DNA from: CAZZKE01 sp964655005 | GTDB taxonomy: Bacteria > Pseudomonadota > Alphaproteobacteria > Rhodospirillales > JABHCV01 | Assembly (NCBI GenBank): GCA_964655005.1 | Contig: CAZZKE010000074.1 | Coordinates: forward strand, 1-13,507 | Direction of reading: 5' to 3' | DNA length: 13,507 nt | Shown: piece by piece, positions 5,960 through 13,507 of the stretch | Layout of the letters: each line of letters starts with the position of its first letter | Position numbering within the stretch: position 1 is the stretch's first letter | Program-made: the position numbers and the translations under genes | Notes under the pieces: model-generated | Databases searched by the model: none | The model's input: the letters and a program-made list of their open reading frames with translations, nothing else | Told to the model about the DNA's origin: nothing

Positions 5960-7993
5960 ATGACCACACATACGGAAACCGACAGGTCCTTACCGGAGGG
6001 TGAAACCATGGCGGTTTCAGGCTCGGGCGCCGGGCCCGCCCTGGCGCCGGGCGATTTTATGAACCGCACATTTCTGGGCGGTATGAGCCTTTCCGCCCGG
6101 ATCAGCCTGTTCGTGCTGATCGGCCTGGGCTGCCTGGCGATCGGCGGCTTCGGCCTGTTCCGGGCCGGGCAGGACCTGGGCGCCGCCCGCAAACAGGTTG
6201 CTTCGGCGGTTGAACTGGCGGGTCTGGTCGATACGGTCGAAGCGGCGGTCTGGCGGCTCCGCGCCGAAGGACTGCTGGCGAAACAAAAGCAATCCGCGAC
6301 CGCCGCCAAGGCCCACATTGCCAAGGCCATGGAGCTGGGACGCCTGCTGGACGATATATACAGCCGTTTCAACACCGCCACCCTGGGCGAACATATAACC
6401 ACCATTCGCGAGGCGCTGGCCCAGTATGCCGAAGCCTATGGCGCCGCCGCCAGCGGCGGCGAACGGAAAAAACCGACCGGCAGCGCCGACCTGGCCAAGG
6501 CCGTACGGAACGCCGCGCGCGGCCTGCAAGAACGCCTGACCCGCGTAAATATCCTTAGCCTTAGTAAAACCTTCGCCGATATGCGCGAGTCCGAAGCCGC
6601 TTTCATGAAAAATGGCCGGACCGAAAACCTGATTGCCATGACCAACAACCGGAACGCCTTCCGCCGCCTGCTGGAGATGGTTCCGCTAGGCAAACCGGAC
6701 ATCGCCGATATTCGCAAATCGATGGCGATCTACCAGCAACGGTTTACCGAATACGCCAAGGGCAGGATTGCCACCCCCAATGTAGCCGGGCGCCTGGACG
6801 AAATATTTTCCTACATGATCCCCAGCATCGAATCCTTAAAGGCCTATGCCGAACAGCGGCAGCGCGCCGGCGTTCTGAAAGAAACCAAAATGCGCGACGT
6901 CTACCTGCCGCTGATCGCCGCGGTCGGGGCCGGGTTGATGCTGGTTGTCCTGCTTGCCGGGGCGCTGATTCTAAGATCCGTCACCGCCCCGGTTGCCGCC
7001 ACCGCCCTGGCCGGTCGCCGAATAGCCGGTGGCGAAGATGACGTTGTCGTCTGGGGCCTTGGCAACGAAGACGAAACCGGCGACCTGGCCAGGGCGCTGT
7101 CGGTCCTGAAGCAGCGTCTGGGTGAAATCGCCAGCATCAGGAAAAGCCTGGAAAAGGCCAGGTCGGAAGCCGAACGCGGTCGCGCCGCGACGGAACAGGC
7201 CGAATGGTTGCGCCACGACCTTGAGACCATGAAGACCGAAGTGGGTAAGGGCCAGGCGGCGATTGACGAAGTTGAACTGCTGCACAAGGTCATCGAGGCG
7301 ATGAAAACGCAAAGCGCGGAACGGGCAAGGGAAGAACTGGAACGACAGACCGAAACCCTGCCGCTCGACCCGCAGACGGAAACCGCAAGTATGGACACCA
7401 TTTCCGAGATTTCCCAGCGGGTCGCCAAATCCTCGCTGAGCGTTACCGCGGCGGCCGAAGATGCGGAACGGACGGGCACCTTAATCCGCAATCTTAACGA
7501 GGCATCCAAACGCATTGGCGGCATCGAGGCCCTGGTCAAGACAATCGGCGACCAGGCCGACCTGCTATGGGTCGGCGCGACGGATGGCGACCCCGAGGAA
7601 ATCTCGCCGGGCGGTAATCTGGTAATGCTGAACGCCGACCAGCGTGACAATAACGAGCCGGCTTCCGGGCCGCGTCTGGAACGATCGGAAATGGAAAGTT
7701 CGATCGGGCGGCGGTTTGATGTTATCCGCGCCACGGCTTCTCAAACGACATGGGCCTTGCGCGACATCAACGACGTTATCCTGGCGGCCCGGGATCTGGC
7801 GCTGACCATTGCCCAGACGACATCGGCCGAGGCCCTGCATGTAACCACCGACCTGCTGGAACAGTCGGAAAACCTGCGCTACATGCTCGATTCCCTGGTT
7901 CAGAAAATGCGCGACCAGTTGTTCGGCGGCGACACCGAAGAAATTGAAAAACCGGTGCCCGTCGACCGCGACAATCATACCAAGGATCACTGA
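5960..7993 (+). CDS. Chemoreceptor-like transmembrane HAMP protein with degenerate signalling domain
   Basis: This 677-aa inner-membrane protein has TM1 at about 48-67 and TM2 at about 315-338. The periplasmic part between them (about 70-312) is all-helical and resembles a four-helix or HBM-type sensor. A HAMP region (about 339-392, starting SVTAPVAATALAGRRIAGGE) and a long coiled coil (about 393-465) follow. The C-terminus (about 478-655) resembles a methyl-accepting domain (ISEISQRVAKSS, ASKRIGGIEALVKTIGDQADLL). At the hairpin tip, however, the usual LALNAAIEAARAGE-type CheA/CheW contact is replaced by WVGATDGDPEEISPGG. Classical CheA coupling is therefore doubtful. An in-frame ATG at 6008 is a good alternative start. 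The last residues (HTKDH) and the stop come from a repeat end. No che genes are nearby. Confidence 0.85.
   Translation: MTTHTETDRSLPEGETMAVSGSGAGPALAPGDFMNRTFLGGMSLSARISLFVLIGLGCLAIGGFGLFRAGQDLGAARKQVASAVELAGLVDTVEAAVWRLRAEGLLAKQKQSATAAKAHIAKAMELGRLLDDIYSRFNTATLGEHITTIREALAQYAEAYGAAASGGERKKPTGSADLAKAVRNAARGLQERLTRVNILSLSKTFADMRESEAAFMKNGRTENLIAMTNNRNAFRRLLEMVPLGKPDIADIRKSMAIYQQRFTEYAKGRIATPNVAGRLDEIFSYMIPSIESLKAYAEQRQRAGVLKETKMRDVYLPLIAAVGAGLMLVVLLAGALILRSVTAPVAATALAGRRIAGGEDDVVVWGLGNEDETGDLARALSVLKQRLGEIASIRKSLEKARSEAERGRAATEQAEWLRHDLETMKTEVGKGQAAIDEVELLHKVIEAMKTQSAERAREELERQTETLPLDPQTETASMDTISEISQRVAKSSLSVTAAAEDAERTGTLIRNLNEASKRIGGIEALVKTIGDQADLLWVGATDGDPEEISPGGNLVMLNADQRDNNEPASGPRLERSEMESSIGRRFDVIRATASQTTWALRDINDVILAARDLALTIAQTTSAEALHVTTDLLEQSENLRYMLDSLVQKMRDQLFGGDTEEIEKPVPVDRDNHTKDH
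5995..6000 (+). promoter_or_regulatory. Ribosome binding site favouring an internal start at 6008
   Basis: GGAGGG lies seven bases before an in-frame ATG at 6008 (protein start MAVSGSG). The upstream ATG at 5960 also has a purine run (GAGGGGG, 5949-5955). The two starts differ by 16 polar residues ahead of TM1 and cannot be decided by sequence alone. Confidence 0.45.
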
Positions 7994-7994
7994 T
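7977..7994 (+). repeat. Solo end of the palindromic element inside a gene terminus
   Basis: ATACCAAGGATCACTGAT is identical to 5677-5694 (left end of element B). Similarity stops at 7994, so only one end is present. It encodes the last residues and the TGA stop of the chemoreceptor-like protein, and it abuts the convergent pgk stop. Confidence 0.75.
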
Positions 7995-7996
7995 TG

Positions 7997-9190
7997 TTAT
8001 TTTCTAAGCACTTCCACGCCGGGCAGTTTTTTGCCTTCCATCCATTCCAGGAAGGCGCCGCCGGCTGTCGATACGTAGGAAAAGTCGTCGCCGACCCCGG
8101 CATGGGCCAGCGCCGCCACCGTATCGCCGCCACCGGCGACGCTTAGCAGCTTGCCCTCGCGGGTCAACCGCGCGGCGGCCCGGGCGACCGAATTGGTGCC
8201 CTTATCGAAGGGTGGAATTTCGAAGGCCCCGAAGGGTCCGTTCCAGACCAGAGTCCTGCATCGTTCCAGCCGAAGCGAAACATCGGCGATGGATTCGGGC
8301 CCGATATCCAGCATCATGGCGTCCGCCGGGATGGCGTCCAGGGCGACCACCTCGCTGGCCGCACCGGCCTTGAATTCACGCGCCACAACGCCGTCTATGG
8401 GCAAGACCACCTGACAGCCGGATTTTTCCGCCCGTTCAAGGATGCCCCGGGCCTCGTCGGCCATGTCTTTTTCGCACAGCGAATTGCCGACATCGTAGCC
8501 CTGGGCGAACAGGAACGTGTTGGCCATGCCGCCGCCTATAATCAACACCTCGACCTGCGCCGCCAGGTTGCCCAGTACTTCCATCTTGGTCGATACCTTG
8601 GCCCCGCCGACCACGGCGGCCACCGGCTTTTCGGGATTTTCCAGCGCCCTGGCCAGGGATTCGACCTCGACCTGCATCAACCGACCGGCGGCGGCGGGCA
8701 GCAGATGGGCCAGCCCCTCGGTCGAGGCATGAGCCCGGTGCGAACATGAAAAAGCATCGCTGACGTATACATCGCCGAGCTTTGACAGCTCGACGGTGAA
8801 GGCCCTGTCGTTTTCTTCCTCGCCACGGTTGAAACGCAGGTTTTCCAGCATCACGATATCGCCGTCGTCCATCTCGCGTATGTGCATCCGGGCGCTTTCG
8901 CCCACCGTGTCAGTGGCGAAGCCGACCGGCAAGCCGCAGGCTTCCGACAGTTTTTTCGCCACCGGGGCCAACGACAGTTCCGGAACCGGACGCCCCTTGG
9001 GGCGGCCGAAATGAGAAATCACGATGACTTTCGCGCCCTTGTTGGACAGTTCGGTCAGGGTCGGAACCGTGCGGTCGATACGGGTGGTGTCGGTTACCCG
9101 ACCGTCGCTCATGGGGACGTTCAGATCGGCCCGCACCAGCACCCTTTTGCCGGCTAGATCCAGATCATCGATGGTCTTGAACTGTGACAT
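7997..9190 (-). CDS. pgk: Phosphoglycerate kinase
   Basis: Pgk is the cytoplasmic glycolytic/gluconeogenic enzyme transferring phosphate between 1,3-bisphosphoglycerate and ADP. The 397-aa length is normal. Motifs in order are VRADLNVP (19-26) and SHFGRPKG (59-66) for 3-PG binding, SDAFSCSHRAHAS (144-156), hinge-region GGAKVSTK (195-202), WNGPFGAFE (316-324), and nucleotide loop GGGDT (353-357) with STAGGAFLEWMEGKKLPG (374-391). The start at 9190 (MSQFKTIDDL) has GAGGGG upstream and matches family N-termini. The frame is open to 9265, but that extension is not family-like. It stands alone, convergent with the chemoreceptor-like gene, with three bases between stops. Confidence 0.97.
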   Translation of the reverse strand: MSQFKTIDDLDLAGKRVLVRADLNVPMSDGRVTDTTRIDRTVPTLTELSNKGAKVIVISHFGRPKGRPVPELSLAPVAKKLSEACGLPVGFATDTVGESARMHIREMDDGDIVMLENLRFNRGEEENDRAFTVELSKLGDVYVSDAFSCSHRAHASTEGLAHLLPAAAGRLMQVEVESLARALENPEKPVAAVVGGAKVSTKMEVLGNLAAQVEVLIIGGGMANTFLFAQGYDVGNSLCEKDMADEARGILERAEKSGCQVVLPIDGVVAREFKAGAASEVVALDAIPADAMMLDIGPESIADVSLRLERCRTLVWNGPFGAFEIPPFDKGTNSVARAAARLTREGKLLSVAGGGDTVAALAHAGVGDDFSYVSTAGGAFLEWMEGKKLPGVEVLRK

Positions 9191-9233
9191 GGGGAACCCC
9201 TCGCTAGAGCAACCTATCTGCGTTATTTTTCGC

Positions 9234-9262
9234 TTTATCCTAGGTACCGCGAAAGTTTGCAA
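9234..9262 (-). promoter_or_regulatory. Candidate pgk promoter
   Basis: On the complement, TTGCAA (9257-9262) and GATAAA (9234-9239) are separated by 17 bases. Each matches four of six sigma-70 consensus positions. The pgk ATG lies about 44 bases beyond the -10. It is the only plausible promoter in the 90-base gap between ccmI and pgk. Confidence 0.35.
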
Positions 9263-9263
9263 C

Positions 9264-9280
9264 ACCCCTTAGTGTGGGGT
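9264..9280 (-). terminator. Weak hairpin after ccmI, possible terminator
   Basis: ACCCC/GGGGT arms with a seven-base loop immediately follow the ccmI stop codon. There is no strong T-run after it on the minus strand, so read-through from the ccm operon into pgk is possible. Confidence 0.3.
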
Positions 9281-10462
9281 TCAGGGCAGCTTGGCGGCGG
9301 CGGCGGCGGCCTGATCGGCCTTCTCCGTATCGCCGAGCACCCGGTATGCCCGTTCCAGGCGTTGCCAGCCGACCTTGTCATCGGGATTTTCCTTGAGCCG
9401 GTCGGCCAGTCGCTCGACCATGGAACGGATCAACGCGGTGCGTTCCTGGTCGGACATATCCCTGGCGGCTTCGACATCGGCCCGGCTTGGACCCGGCGTT
9501 GCGGCGTCGGGGACCGCATTGGTTTGCGACCACCGCCGCGCCGCTTGCTTGGCCAGGGCCGGTATTTCCGGCGACGGCTTGATCGATTGCGGATCAACGC
9601 CGATTTCCTGTCCGGCGCGGTCCATGTGCTGTGACAGGACGCCCAGCCAGGGGGCGTTGTCCGGCGAAATGGCGGCCAGATCGACCCATCCCTGCAAGGC
9701 GCCCCGGACATCGCCTTCCTGCGCCTTGTACATGGCCAGATAGAACCGGGCCTTGGGGTTGAGCGGGTCGGCGGCGAGGGAATCGGTGAAAATATCCTTG
9801 GCCGTCGGGGTGATTACCGAGCCCGCGGAAAGCGACAGGGATTCGGCATATTCGGCGCCGACCTCGCCATCTTCCTTACTTAGGCCGTAGGCCCGGCCAT
9901 AAGCTGCGGCGGCGTCGGAATACTGGCCCAGCGACATGTAACTGCGGCCCAACAGCATCCAGCCACGCAAGTCATCGGGGGCATTTTGCAGCCGCGCTTC
10001 AAGTTTCTTGGTAACCGAAACCAAATCCGAATTTCCGGCGATCAGGTTCCGGCTGGGGCGTTCCGCGAAGGGCTGGTCGGCCTCTCCCAGCCGACCCAGG
10101 TTCAGGTACATCGCCAACGCCGCCGCCGGCAGCGCCAGCATGATGACGGCGATCAATCCCAGATTGGACGGCGGCTTGTCCTGCGGCGGCGCCTCTTGTG
10201 AATCACCAAGATGGTCGGCGGCGGCCAACATGCGGCGTTTGATTTCCGACCTGGCGGCTTCGGCCTGGGTCTGATCCAGTAACCGGCGTTCCAGATCACG
10301 CTCGATTTCGGCCAGTTGATCCTTGTAGATGTTGATATCGTACATCTCGCGAGCCGCCGCCGCCGCAGTCCGGCGGCGCATCAGGGGGATCACCAAAATA
10401 GCCAGGGTGATAATAATAAGGGCGGCGACCAGCCCCCAAAACTGCATGGTTTGCGCGCTCAT
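9281..10462 (-). CDS. ccmI: Cytochrome c maturation protein CcmI (CycH)
   Basis: CcmI is the TPR-containing membrane chaperone that binds apocytochrome c and delivers it to the CcmF/CcmH haem-lyase complex. The protein has 393 aa. TM1 lies at about 8-28, and a cytoplasmic loop with a leucine-zipper-like helix (YKDQLAEIERDLERRLLD, 46-63) follows, as is typical of the family. TM2 lies at about 100-121. A periplasmic part comprises TPR-like repeats (about 150-290, for example GWMLLGRSYMSLGQYSDAAAAY) and a C-terminal TPR-like helix pair (about 356-390). The Ala-rich end is encoded by a GGC-repeat-like run. Its ATG overlaps the ccmH stop, so it is coupled as the last gene of the ccm unit. Confidence 0.93.
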   Translation of the reverse strand: MSAQTMQFWGLVAALIIITLAILVIPLMRRRTAAAAAREMYDINIYKDQLAEIERDLERRLLDQTQAEAARSEIKRRMLAAADHLGDSQEAPPQDKPPSNLGLIAVIMLALPAAALAMYLNLGRLGEADQPFAERPSRNLIAGNSDLVSVTKKLEARLQNAPDDLRGWMLLGRSYMSLGQYSDAAAAYGRAYGLSKEDGEVGAEYAESLSLSAGSVITPTAKDIFTDSLAADPLNPKARFYLAMYKAQEGDVRGALQGWVDLAAISPDNAPWLGVLSQHMDRAGQEIGVDPQSIKPSPEIPALAKQAARRWSQTNAVPDAATPGPSRADVEAARDMSDQERTALIRSMVERLADRLKENPDDKVGWQRLERAYRVLGDTEKADQAAAAAAKLP

Positions 10463-10938
10463 ACTGAATCATTCTCGAATAATTTATTGAATCGTTTGCC
10501 CTCGTCCTCGCTCAGGGCCACGGCAATCGCCTCGGAAGACGCGTCGCCGCCCGGCGAACGCCGCCGGTAGAACATCACGACGCCAAAAATACCCAGTGCG
10601 ACAATCAACCCCGGACCGAACCACAGGACGTAGGTGCTGGCCTTGAACGGCGGGTCGAGCAAGACAAAATCGCCGTAGCGCGAGACCATATAGTCTATGA
10701 CCTGCTGGTTACTGTCGCCGCCGGTCAGGCGTTCCCGCACCAAAATCCGCATATCACGCGCCAGGTCGGCATTGGATTCATCGATCGACTGGTTTTGACA
10801 TACCACGCAGCGCAGCCCCTGGCTGATCTCGCGGGCGCGGGCTTCGAGCACCGGATCATCCAGCATTTCACCGGGTTCGACGGCGAAGGCCCGGGCCGCC
10901 ACCAGCCCCAACACCAGTACAATAACAAGCTTTTTCAT
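10459..10938 (-). CDS. ccmH: Cytochrome c maturation protein CcmH (CycL)
   Basis: CcmH is a periplasm-facing thiol-redox subunit that keeps the apocytochrome CXXCH cysteines reduced for haem attachment. With start MKKLVIVLVL it is 159 aa. It has a signal peptide to about A19 (ARAFA) and the family signature LRCVVCQNQ with redox cysteines C44 and C47. A C-terminal TM follows at about 104-124 (VLWFGPGLIVALGIFGVVMFY) with a short cytoplasmic tail. A longer frame opens at 10983, but the signal-peptide start is preferred because it overlaps the ccmG stop by ATGA. It is the short form, without the fused TPR domain of E. coli CcmH, which here is the separate ccmI. Confidence 0.95.
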   Translation of the reverse strand: MKKLVIVLVLGLVAARAFAVEPGEMLDDPVLEARAREISQGLRCVVCQNQSIDESNADLARDMRILVRERLTGGDSNQQVIDYMVSRYGDFVLLDPPFKASTYVLWFGPGLIVALGIFGVVMFYRRRSPGGDASSEAIAVALSEDEGKRFNKLFENDSV

Positions 10939-11471
10939 TCTTTGCGCAGCTCCTGGATAAGCGGATAAAGGGTCTGTTTCCACCGTGTTATGGTGATCGG
11001 CCCGATCTGCTTGTAGCGGATAAAGCCGCGCTTATCGATGAAGAAGGTTTCGGGCGCACCGGTAACGCCGAATGCGATCGCCGCCTTGCTGGCCGGATCA
11101 TCGCCGACAAGGGTGTAGGGATTGCCAAGCCTTTTCAGCCACTTCGGACCGTCGTCGCGGTTCTTTTCGTTCCAGTCGATGCCGTATATCGGAACCAGGT
11201 CCTGCTCCTTGATTCGCATCAGCACGGGATGTTCGGCCAGGCAGGCATAGCACCACGAACCGAATACATTGACGATACTGACCTGACCCTTGAGATCGTC
11301 GCTGGAAAGCCCCCGGTCCGAACCCTTGATCGGCGGCAGCGAAAACGCCGGCACTTCCTGATTAATCAGTACCGATGGCAAGGTCTTGGGATCCAGGGTC
11401 AGGCCGATGGCGAAATAGCCCGCGATAACAAGAAAACCGGCCAGCGGCAGCAAGTACATAGCACGTTTCAT
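10935..11471 (-). CDS. ccmG: Thiol:disulfide interchange protein CcmG (DsbE)
   Basis: CcmG is a membrane-anchored periplasmic thioredoxin-like reductant for apocytochrome c/CcmH. The protein has 178 aa. The N-terminal anchor lies at about 5-24. The thioredoxin fold has active site WCYAC (C74, C77), the adjacent family feature AEHP and the cis-proline loop GVTGAPETFFID (P140). Tyr-Ala between the cysteines differs from the commoner Val-Pro or Val-Ser, but the motif is intact. It follows ccmF by 12 bases, with an AGGGG ribosome binding site, and overlaps ccmH. Confidence 0.95.
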   Translation of the reverse strand: MKRAMYLLPLAGFLVIAGYFAIGLTLDPKTLPSVLINQEVPAFSLPPIKGSDRGLSSDDLKGQVSIVNVFGSWCYACLAEHPVLMRIKEQDLVPIYGIDWNEKNRDDGPKWLKRLGNPYTLVGDDPASKAAIAFGVTGAPETFFIDKRGFIRYKQIGPITITRWKQTLYPLIQELRKE

Positions 11472-11483
11472 TTTACCGAACCC

Positions 11484-13466
11484 CTAAGCTTTCACCGTTG
11501 CTGTTTTGACGGCGTGCCGGGCCGGAGCGCCGATGCGGTAGCGCCGGTCCGATACGGAAACAAAGCCGCCGAAGACCATGATTATCGACCCCGCCCACAT
11601 CCAGGCGACCAGCGGGTTGAAATAGATTCTGGTTACGAAGCCGCCATCGTCGCCTTGCTCGTCGCCGATCACCGCATACAGATCACCGCTTATCATGGTA
11701 TGGATCGCCGCCTCGGTGGTCGGTGTCTGGCGCACCGTGTAATCGCGTTTTTCAGGCTTCAGGTCGACCACCGTCCGGCCGTCCTTGCTGACCCGGAAAT
11801 TGCCCCGGACAATGGTATAATTCGGCCCCCGGTCACGAACCGCGCCGTTGAAGGTAAAATCGTATCCGGCGACCCGGACCGTTTCGCCGGGCTTCATTAC
11901 CTGAATGCTTTCGACCTTCCAGCCGCCGGCCCCGGACATGCCGGCGATGGCGATGGCCAGTCCGGCGTGGGCCAAAATCATGCCCCATGACGAGCGCGGC
12001 TGGCGCATCAGGCGCCGGAAGGTTTCGGCCGGCGGCGCCCTGAACAGGCGGACCCTTTCGGCCAGTTCGATAAATGTGCCCATAAACAGCCACAGCGCAA
12101 GGCCGATGCCGATGATGGCCATGAACGATCCACCGGTATCGTATGACCAGGCGACGGCGGCGGCGGCAACGGAAAATATGAACGCCAGCCGCATCCGTTT
12201 GGCGATTTGGCCCAGATCGGACCGTTTCCACGACAGCATCGGCCCGACCGCCATGGCCACCAGCATCGGCATCATCAGCGGGATAAAGACGGCATTGAAA
12301 AACGGTGGCCCGACGGAAACCTTGCCGCCGCCGATGGCATCCAGAAACAGCGGATAAAGGGTCCCGAGCAGGACCACCGCGGCGCCGGTCGACATCAGCA
12401 GATTATTCAGCAGCAGGCCGCCTTCGCGGGAAATCGGCTTGAACACGCCGGTGCTTCTCAAGGCCGGGGCGCGGATGGCAAACAGCGCCAGCGAGCCGCC
12501 GGTAACGATCAGCAGCAACAGTAAAATGAAAAAACCGCGTTCCGGATCGGTGGCGAAAGCATGGACCGAAGTCAGCACCCCGGAACGGACCAGGAAGGTG
12601 CCGAGCAGGCTTAGCGAGAACGTCAAGATCGCCAGGAAGATGGTCCAGGCCTTCATGGTGTCGCGCTTTTCGACGACGATGGCCGAATGCAGCAGGGCGG
12701 TGCCCGCCAGCCACGGCATGAACGAGGAGTTTTCGACCGGGTCCCAGAACCACCAGCCGCCCCAACCCAGTTCGTAATAGGCCCACCATGAACCGAGCGC
12801 GATGCCGAACGTCAGGAAAGACCAGGCGGCCAGCGTCCAGGGCCGCACCCAGCGCGCCCAGGTGGCATCGACCCGGCCTTCGATCAGGGCGGCGATGGCG
12901 AACGAAAAGGCCATCGAAAAGCCGACATAACCGAGATACAAAAACGGCGGATGGAAGGCCAGGCCCGGGTCCTGAAGCAGCGGATTCAGGTCACGGCCCT
13001 CGGCGGCGGCCGGCAGCAGACGTTCGAACGGGTTCGAAGTCAGCAGCAAAAACAGATAGAAGCCGATCGATATCATCGCCTGTACGCCAAGCACACGAGC
13101 CCGCAGACTGGGCGGCAGATTGCCGCCAAACAACGCCACCGCCGAGCCAAATATCGACAGAATAAACACCCACAGCAGCAGCGAGCCTTCGTGACTGCCC
13201 CAGACCCCGGCCACCTTGTACATCATCGGCTTGGTGGAGTGCGAATTCTCGTAGACGTTAAGCACCGAAAAATCCGACACCACATGGGAATAGGTCAGGG
13301 CGCCGAAGGCGAAGGCGATCAGCAATAACTGCGCATAGGCCGCCGGCCGGTCCATGGCCATCCACGTTTCATTGCCGCGATTGGCGCCAATCATCGGGAT
13401 AACGGCCTGTAAGAACGCCACGAACAGGGCCATGATTAGGGCGAAATGGCCGGCTTCTGCGATCAT
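11484..13466 (-). CDS. ccmF: Cytochrome c haem lyase subunit CcmF (CycK)
   Basis: CcmF is the large integral-membrane haem-handling subunit that receives haem from CcmE and ligates it to apocytochrome c with CcmH/CcmI. The 660-aa, multi-TM protein has normal family length. The WWD haem domain is visible (WGGWWFWDPVEN, 235-246). Upstream lie VWGSHEGSLLLW (88-99) and FHPPFLYLGY (171-180). Four histidines, H172, H260, H302 and H500, match the conserved set of the family. A periplasmic loop (about 515-615) precedes the last TM. A strong AAGGAG site lies eight bases before the ATG at 13466. It is the first ccm gene in the window, and a repeat end lies just upstream of its RBS. Confidence 0.97.
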   Translation of the reverse strand: MIAEAGHFALIMALFVAFLQAVIPMIGANRGNETWMAMDRPAAYAQLLLIAFAFGALTYSHVVSDFSVLNVYENSHSTKPMMYKVAGVWGSHEGSLLLWVFILSIFGSAVALFGGNLPPSLRARVLGVQAMISIGFYLFLLLTSNPFERLLPAAAEGRDLNPLLQDPGLAFHPPFLYLGYVGFSMAFSFAIAALIEGRVDATWARWVRPWTLAAWSFLTFGIALGSWWAYYELGWGGWWFWDPVENSSFMPWLAGTALLHSAIVVEKRDTMKAWTIFLAILTFSLSLLGTFLVRSGVLTSVHAFATDPERGFFILLLLLIVTGGSLALFAIRAPALRSTGVFKPISREGGLLLNNLLMSTGAAVVLLGTLYPLFLDAIGGGKVSVGPPFFNAVFIPLMMPMLVAMAVGPMLSWKRSDLGQIAKRMRLAFIFSVAAAAVAWSYDTGGSFMAIIGIGLALWLFMGTFIELAERVRLFRAPPAETFRRLMRQPRSSWGMILAHAGLAIAIAGMSGAGGWKVESIQVMKPGETVRVAGYDFTFNGAVRDRGPNYTIVRGNFRVSKDGRTVVDLKPEKRDYTVRQTPTTEAAIHTMISGDLYAVIGDEQGDDGGFVTRIYFNPLVAWMWAGSIIMVFGGFVSVSDRRYRIGAPARHAVKTATVKA

Positions 13467-13474
13467 TGTCGGGT

Positions 13475-13480
13475 CTCCTT
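13475..13480 (-). promoter_or_regulatory. Strong ribosome binding site of ccmF
   Basis: AAGGAG on the complement lies eight bases before the ATG at 13466 and fixes the start. The repeat end begins immediately upstream (13482), so the site sits at the junction between element and gene. Confidence 0.75.
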
Positions 13481-13481
13481 G

Positions 13482-13507
13482 TTATACCAAATTGCAGAAA
13501 GAATGAC
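13482..13507. repeat. Left end of a palindromic element (element C), cut by window edge
   Basis: TTATACCAAATTGCAGAAAG and the six bases after it are the inverted copy of 101-126, with one mismatch. The copy includes the same 13-base variable segment as element A. The orientation is that of a left outer arm, so the rest of the element should lie beyond 13507, upstream of ccmF. Confidence 0.7.

Noticed and set aside
6901..7734. 277-aa minus-strand frame opposite the chemoreceptor-like gene
   Set aside because: It has a Ser/Arg-rich shadow composition. The plus-strand TM2, HAMP and coiled coil account for the region.
9191..9265. Upstream start for pgk
   Set aside because: Pgk proteins begin near the MSQFKTIDDLDL-type N-terminus, and the ribosome binding site supports 9190.
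9293..9310. GGC-type trinucleotide run
   Set aside because: It encodes the poly-alanine end of CcmI and is ordinary for GC-rich alanine tracts.
10939..10983. Upstream start for ccmH
   Set aside because: It would place residues before a clear signal peptide and overlap ccmG by 49 bases. The ATGA overlap start at 10938 is typical.
1..13507. CRISPR array, tRNA, rRNA, transposase or phage genes
   Set aside because: No regularly spaced repeats, cloverleaf tRNA sequences, rRNA segments or recognisable transposase/integrase proteins were seen on either strand.

Overview
The window reads as chromosomal DNA of a GC-rich alphaproteobacterium, most likely a member of Rhodospirillales. This rests on the tightly overlapping dapF-mtaB-ftsY cluster, a complete ccmF-G-H-I cytochrome c maturation block, the alpha-type Pgk sequence and the codon usage. 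It is an inference from gene content and order, not from a phylogenetic marker.

Layout. Positions 134-3224 (+) hold dapF, mtaB and ftsY, joined by ATGA stop/start overlaps as one translationally coupled unit. They end at a strong bidirectional terminator (3374-3402). The gap before it carries a CRP-like palindrome and could encode a small RNA. Positions 3401-5499 (-) hold a secreted subtilisin-like (S8) protease and, upstream of it, two small proteins of unknown function. Positions 5500-5959 contain no gene. They hold an AT-rich stretch and an elaborate palindromic repeat element of about 263 bp. Positions 5960-7993 (+) encode a two-TM, HAMP-containing chemoreceptor-like protein whose signalling tip is degenerate. 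pgk (7997-9190, -) converges on it with a 3-bp gap. Positions 9281-13466 (-) are ccmF-ccmG-ccmH-ccmI in transcription order, the haem-ligation and thiol-reduction part of cytochrome c maturation system I. The ccmE usually found upstream would lie outside the window.

The most unusual content is a family of hairpin elements with ends of the form TTATACCAAG...CTTGGTATAA. One complete copy (5677-5939) folds into an outer 33-bp stem enclosing two further long hairpins, a three-way junction. A truncated copy opens the window just before dapF (1-127). A copy begins at the other edge just upstream of ccmF (13482-13507). A minimal copy sits in the protease leader (4743-4802). A solo end supplies the last codons and stop of the chemoreceptor-like gene (7977-7994). 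The stems differ between copies but remain self-complementary, while an internal core is identical. No transposase is encoded here. I do not recognise the family by name. Its mobility or RNA function is inference.
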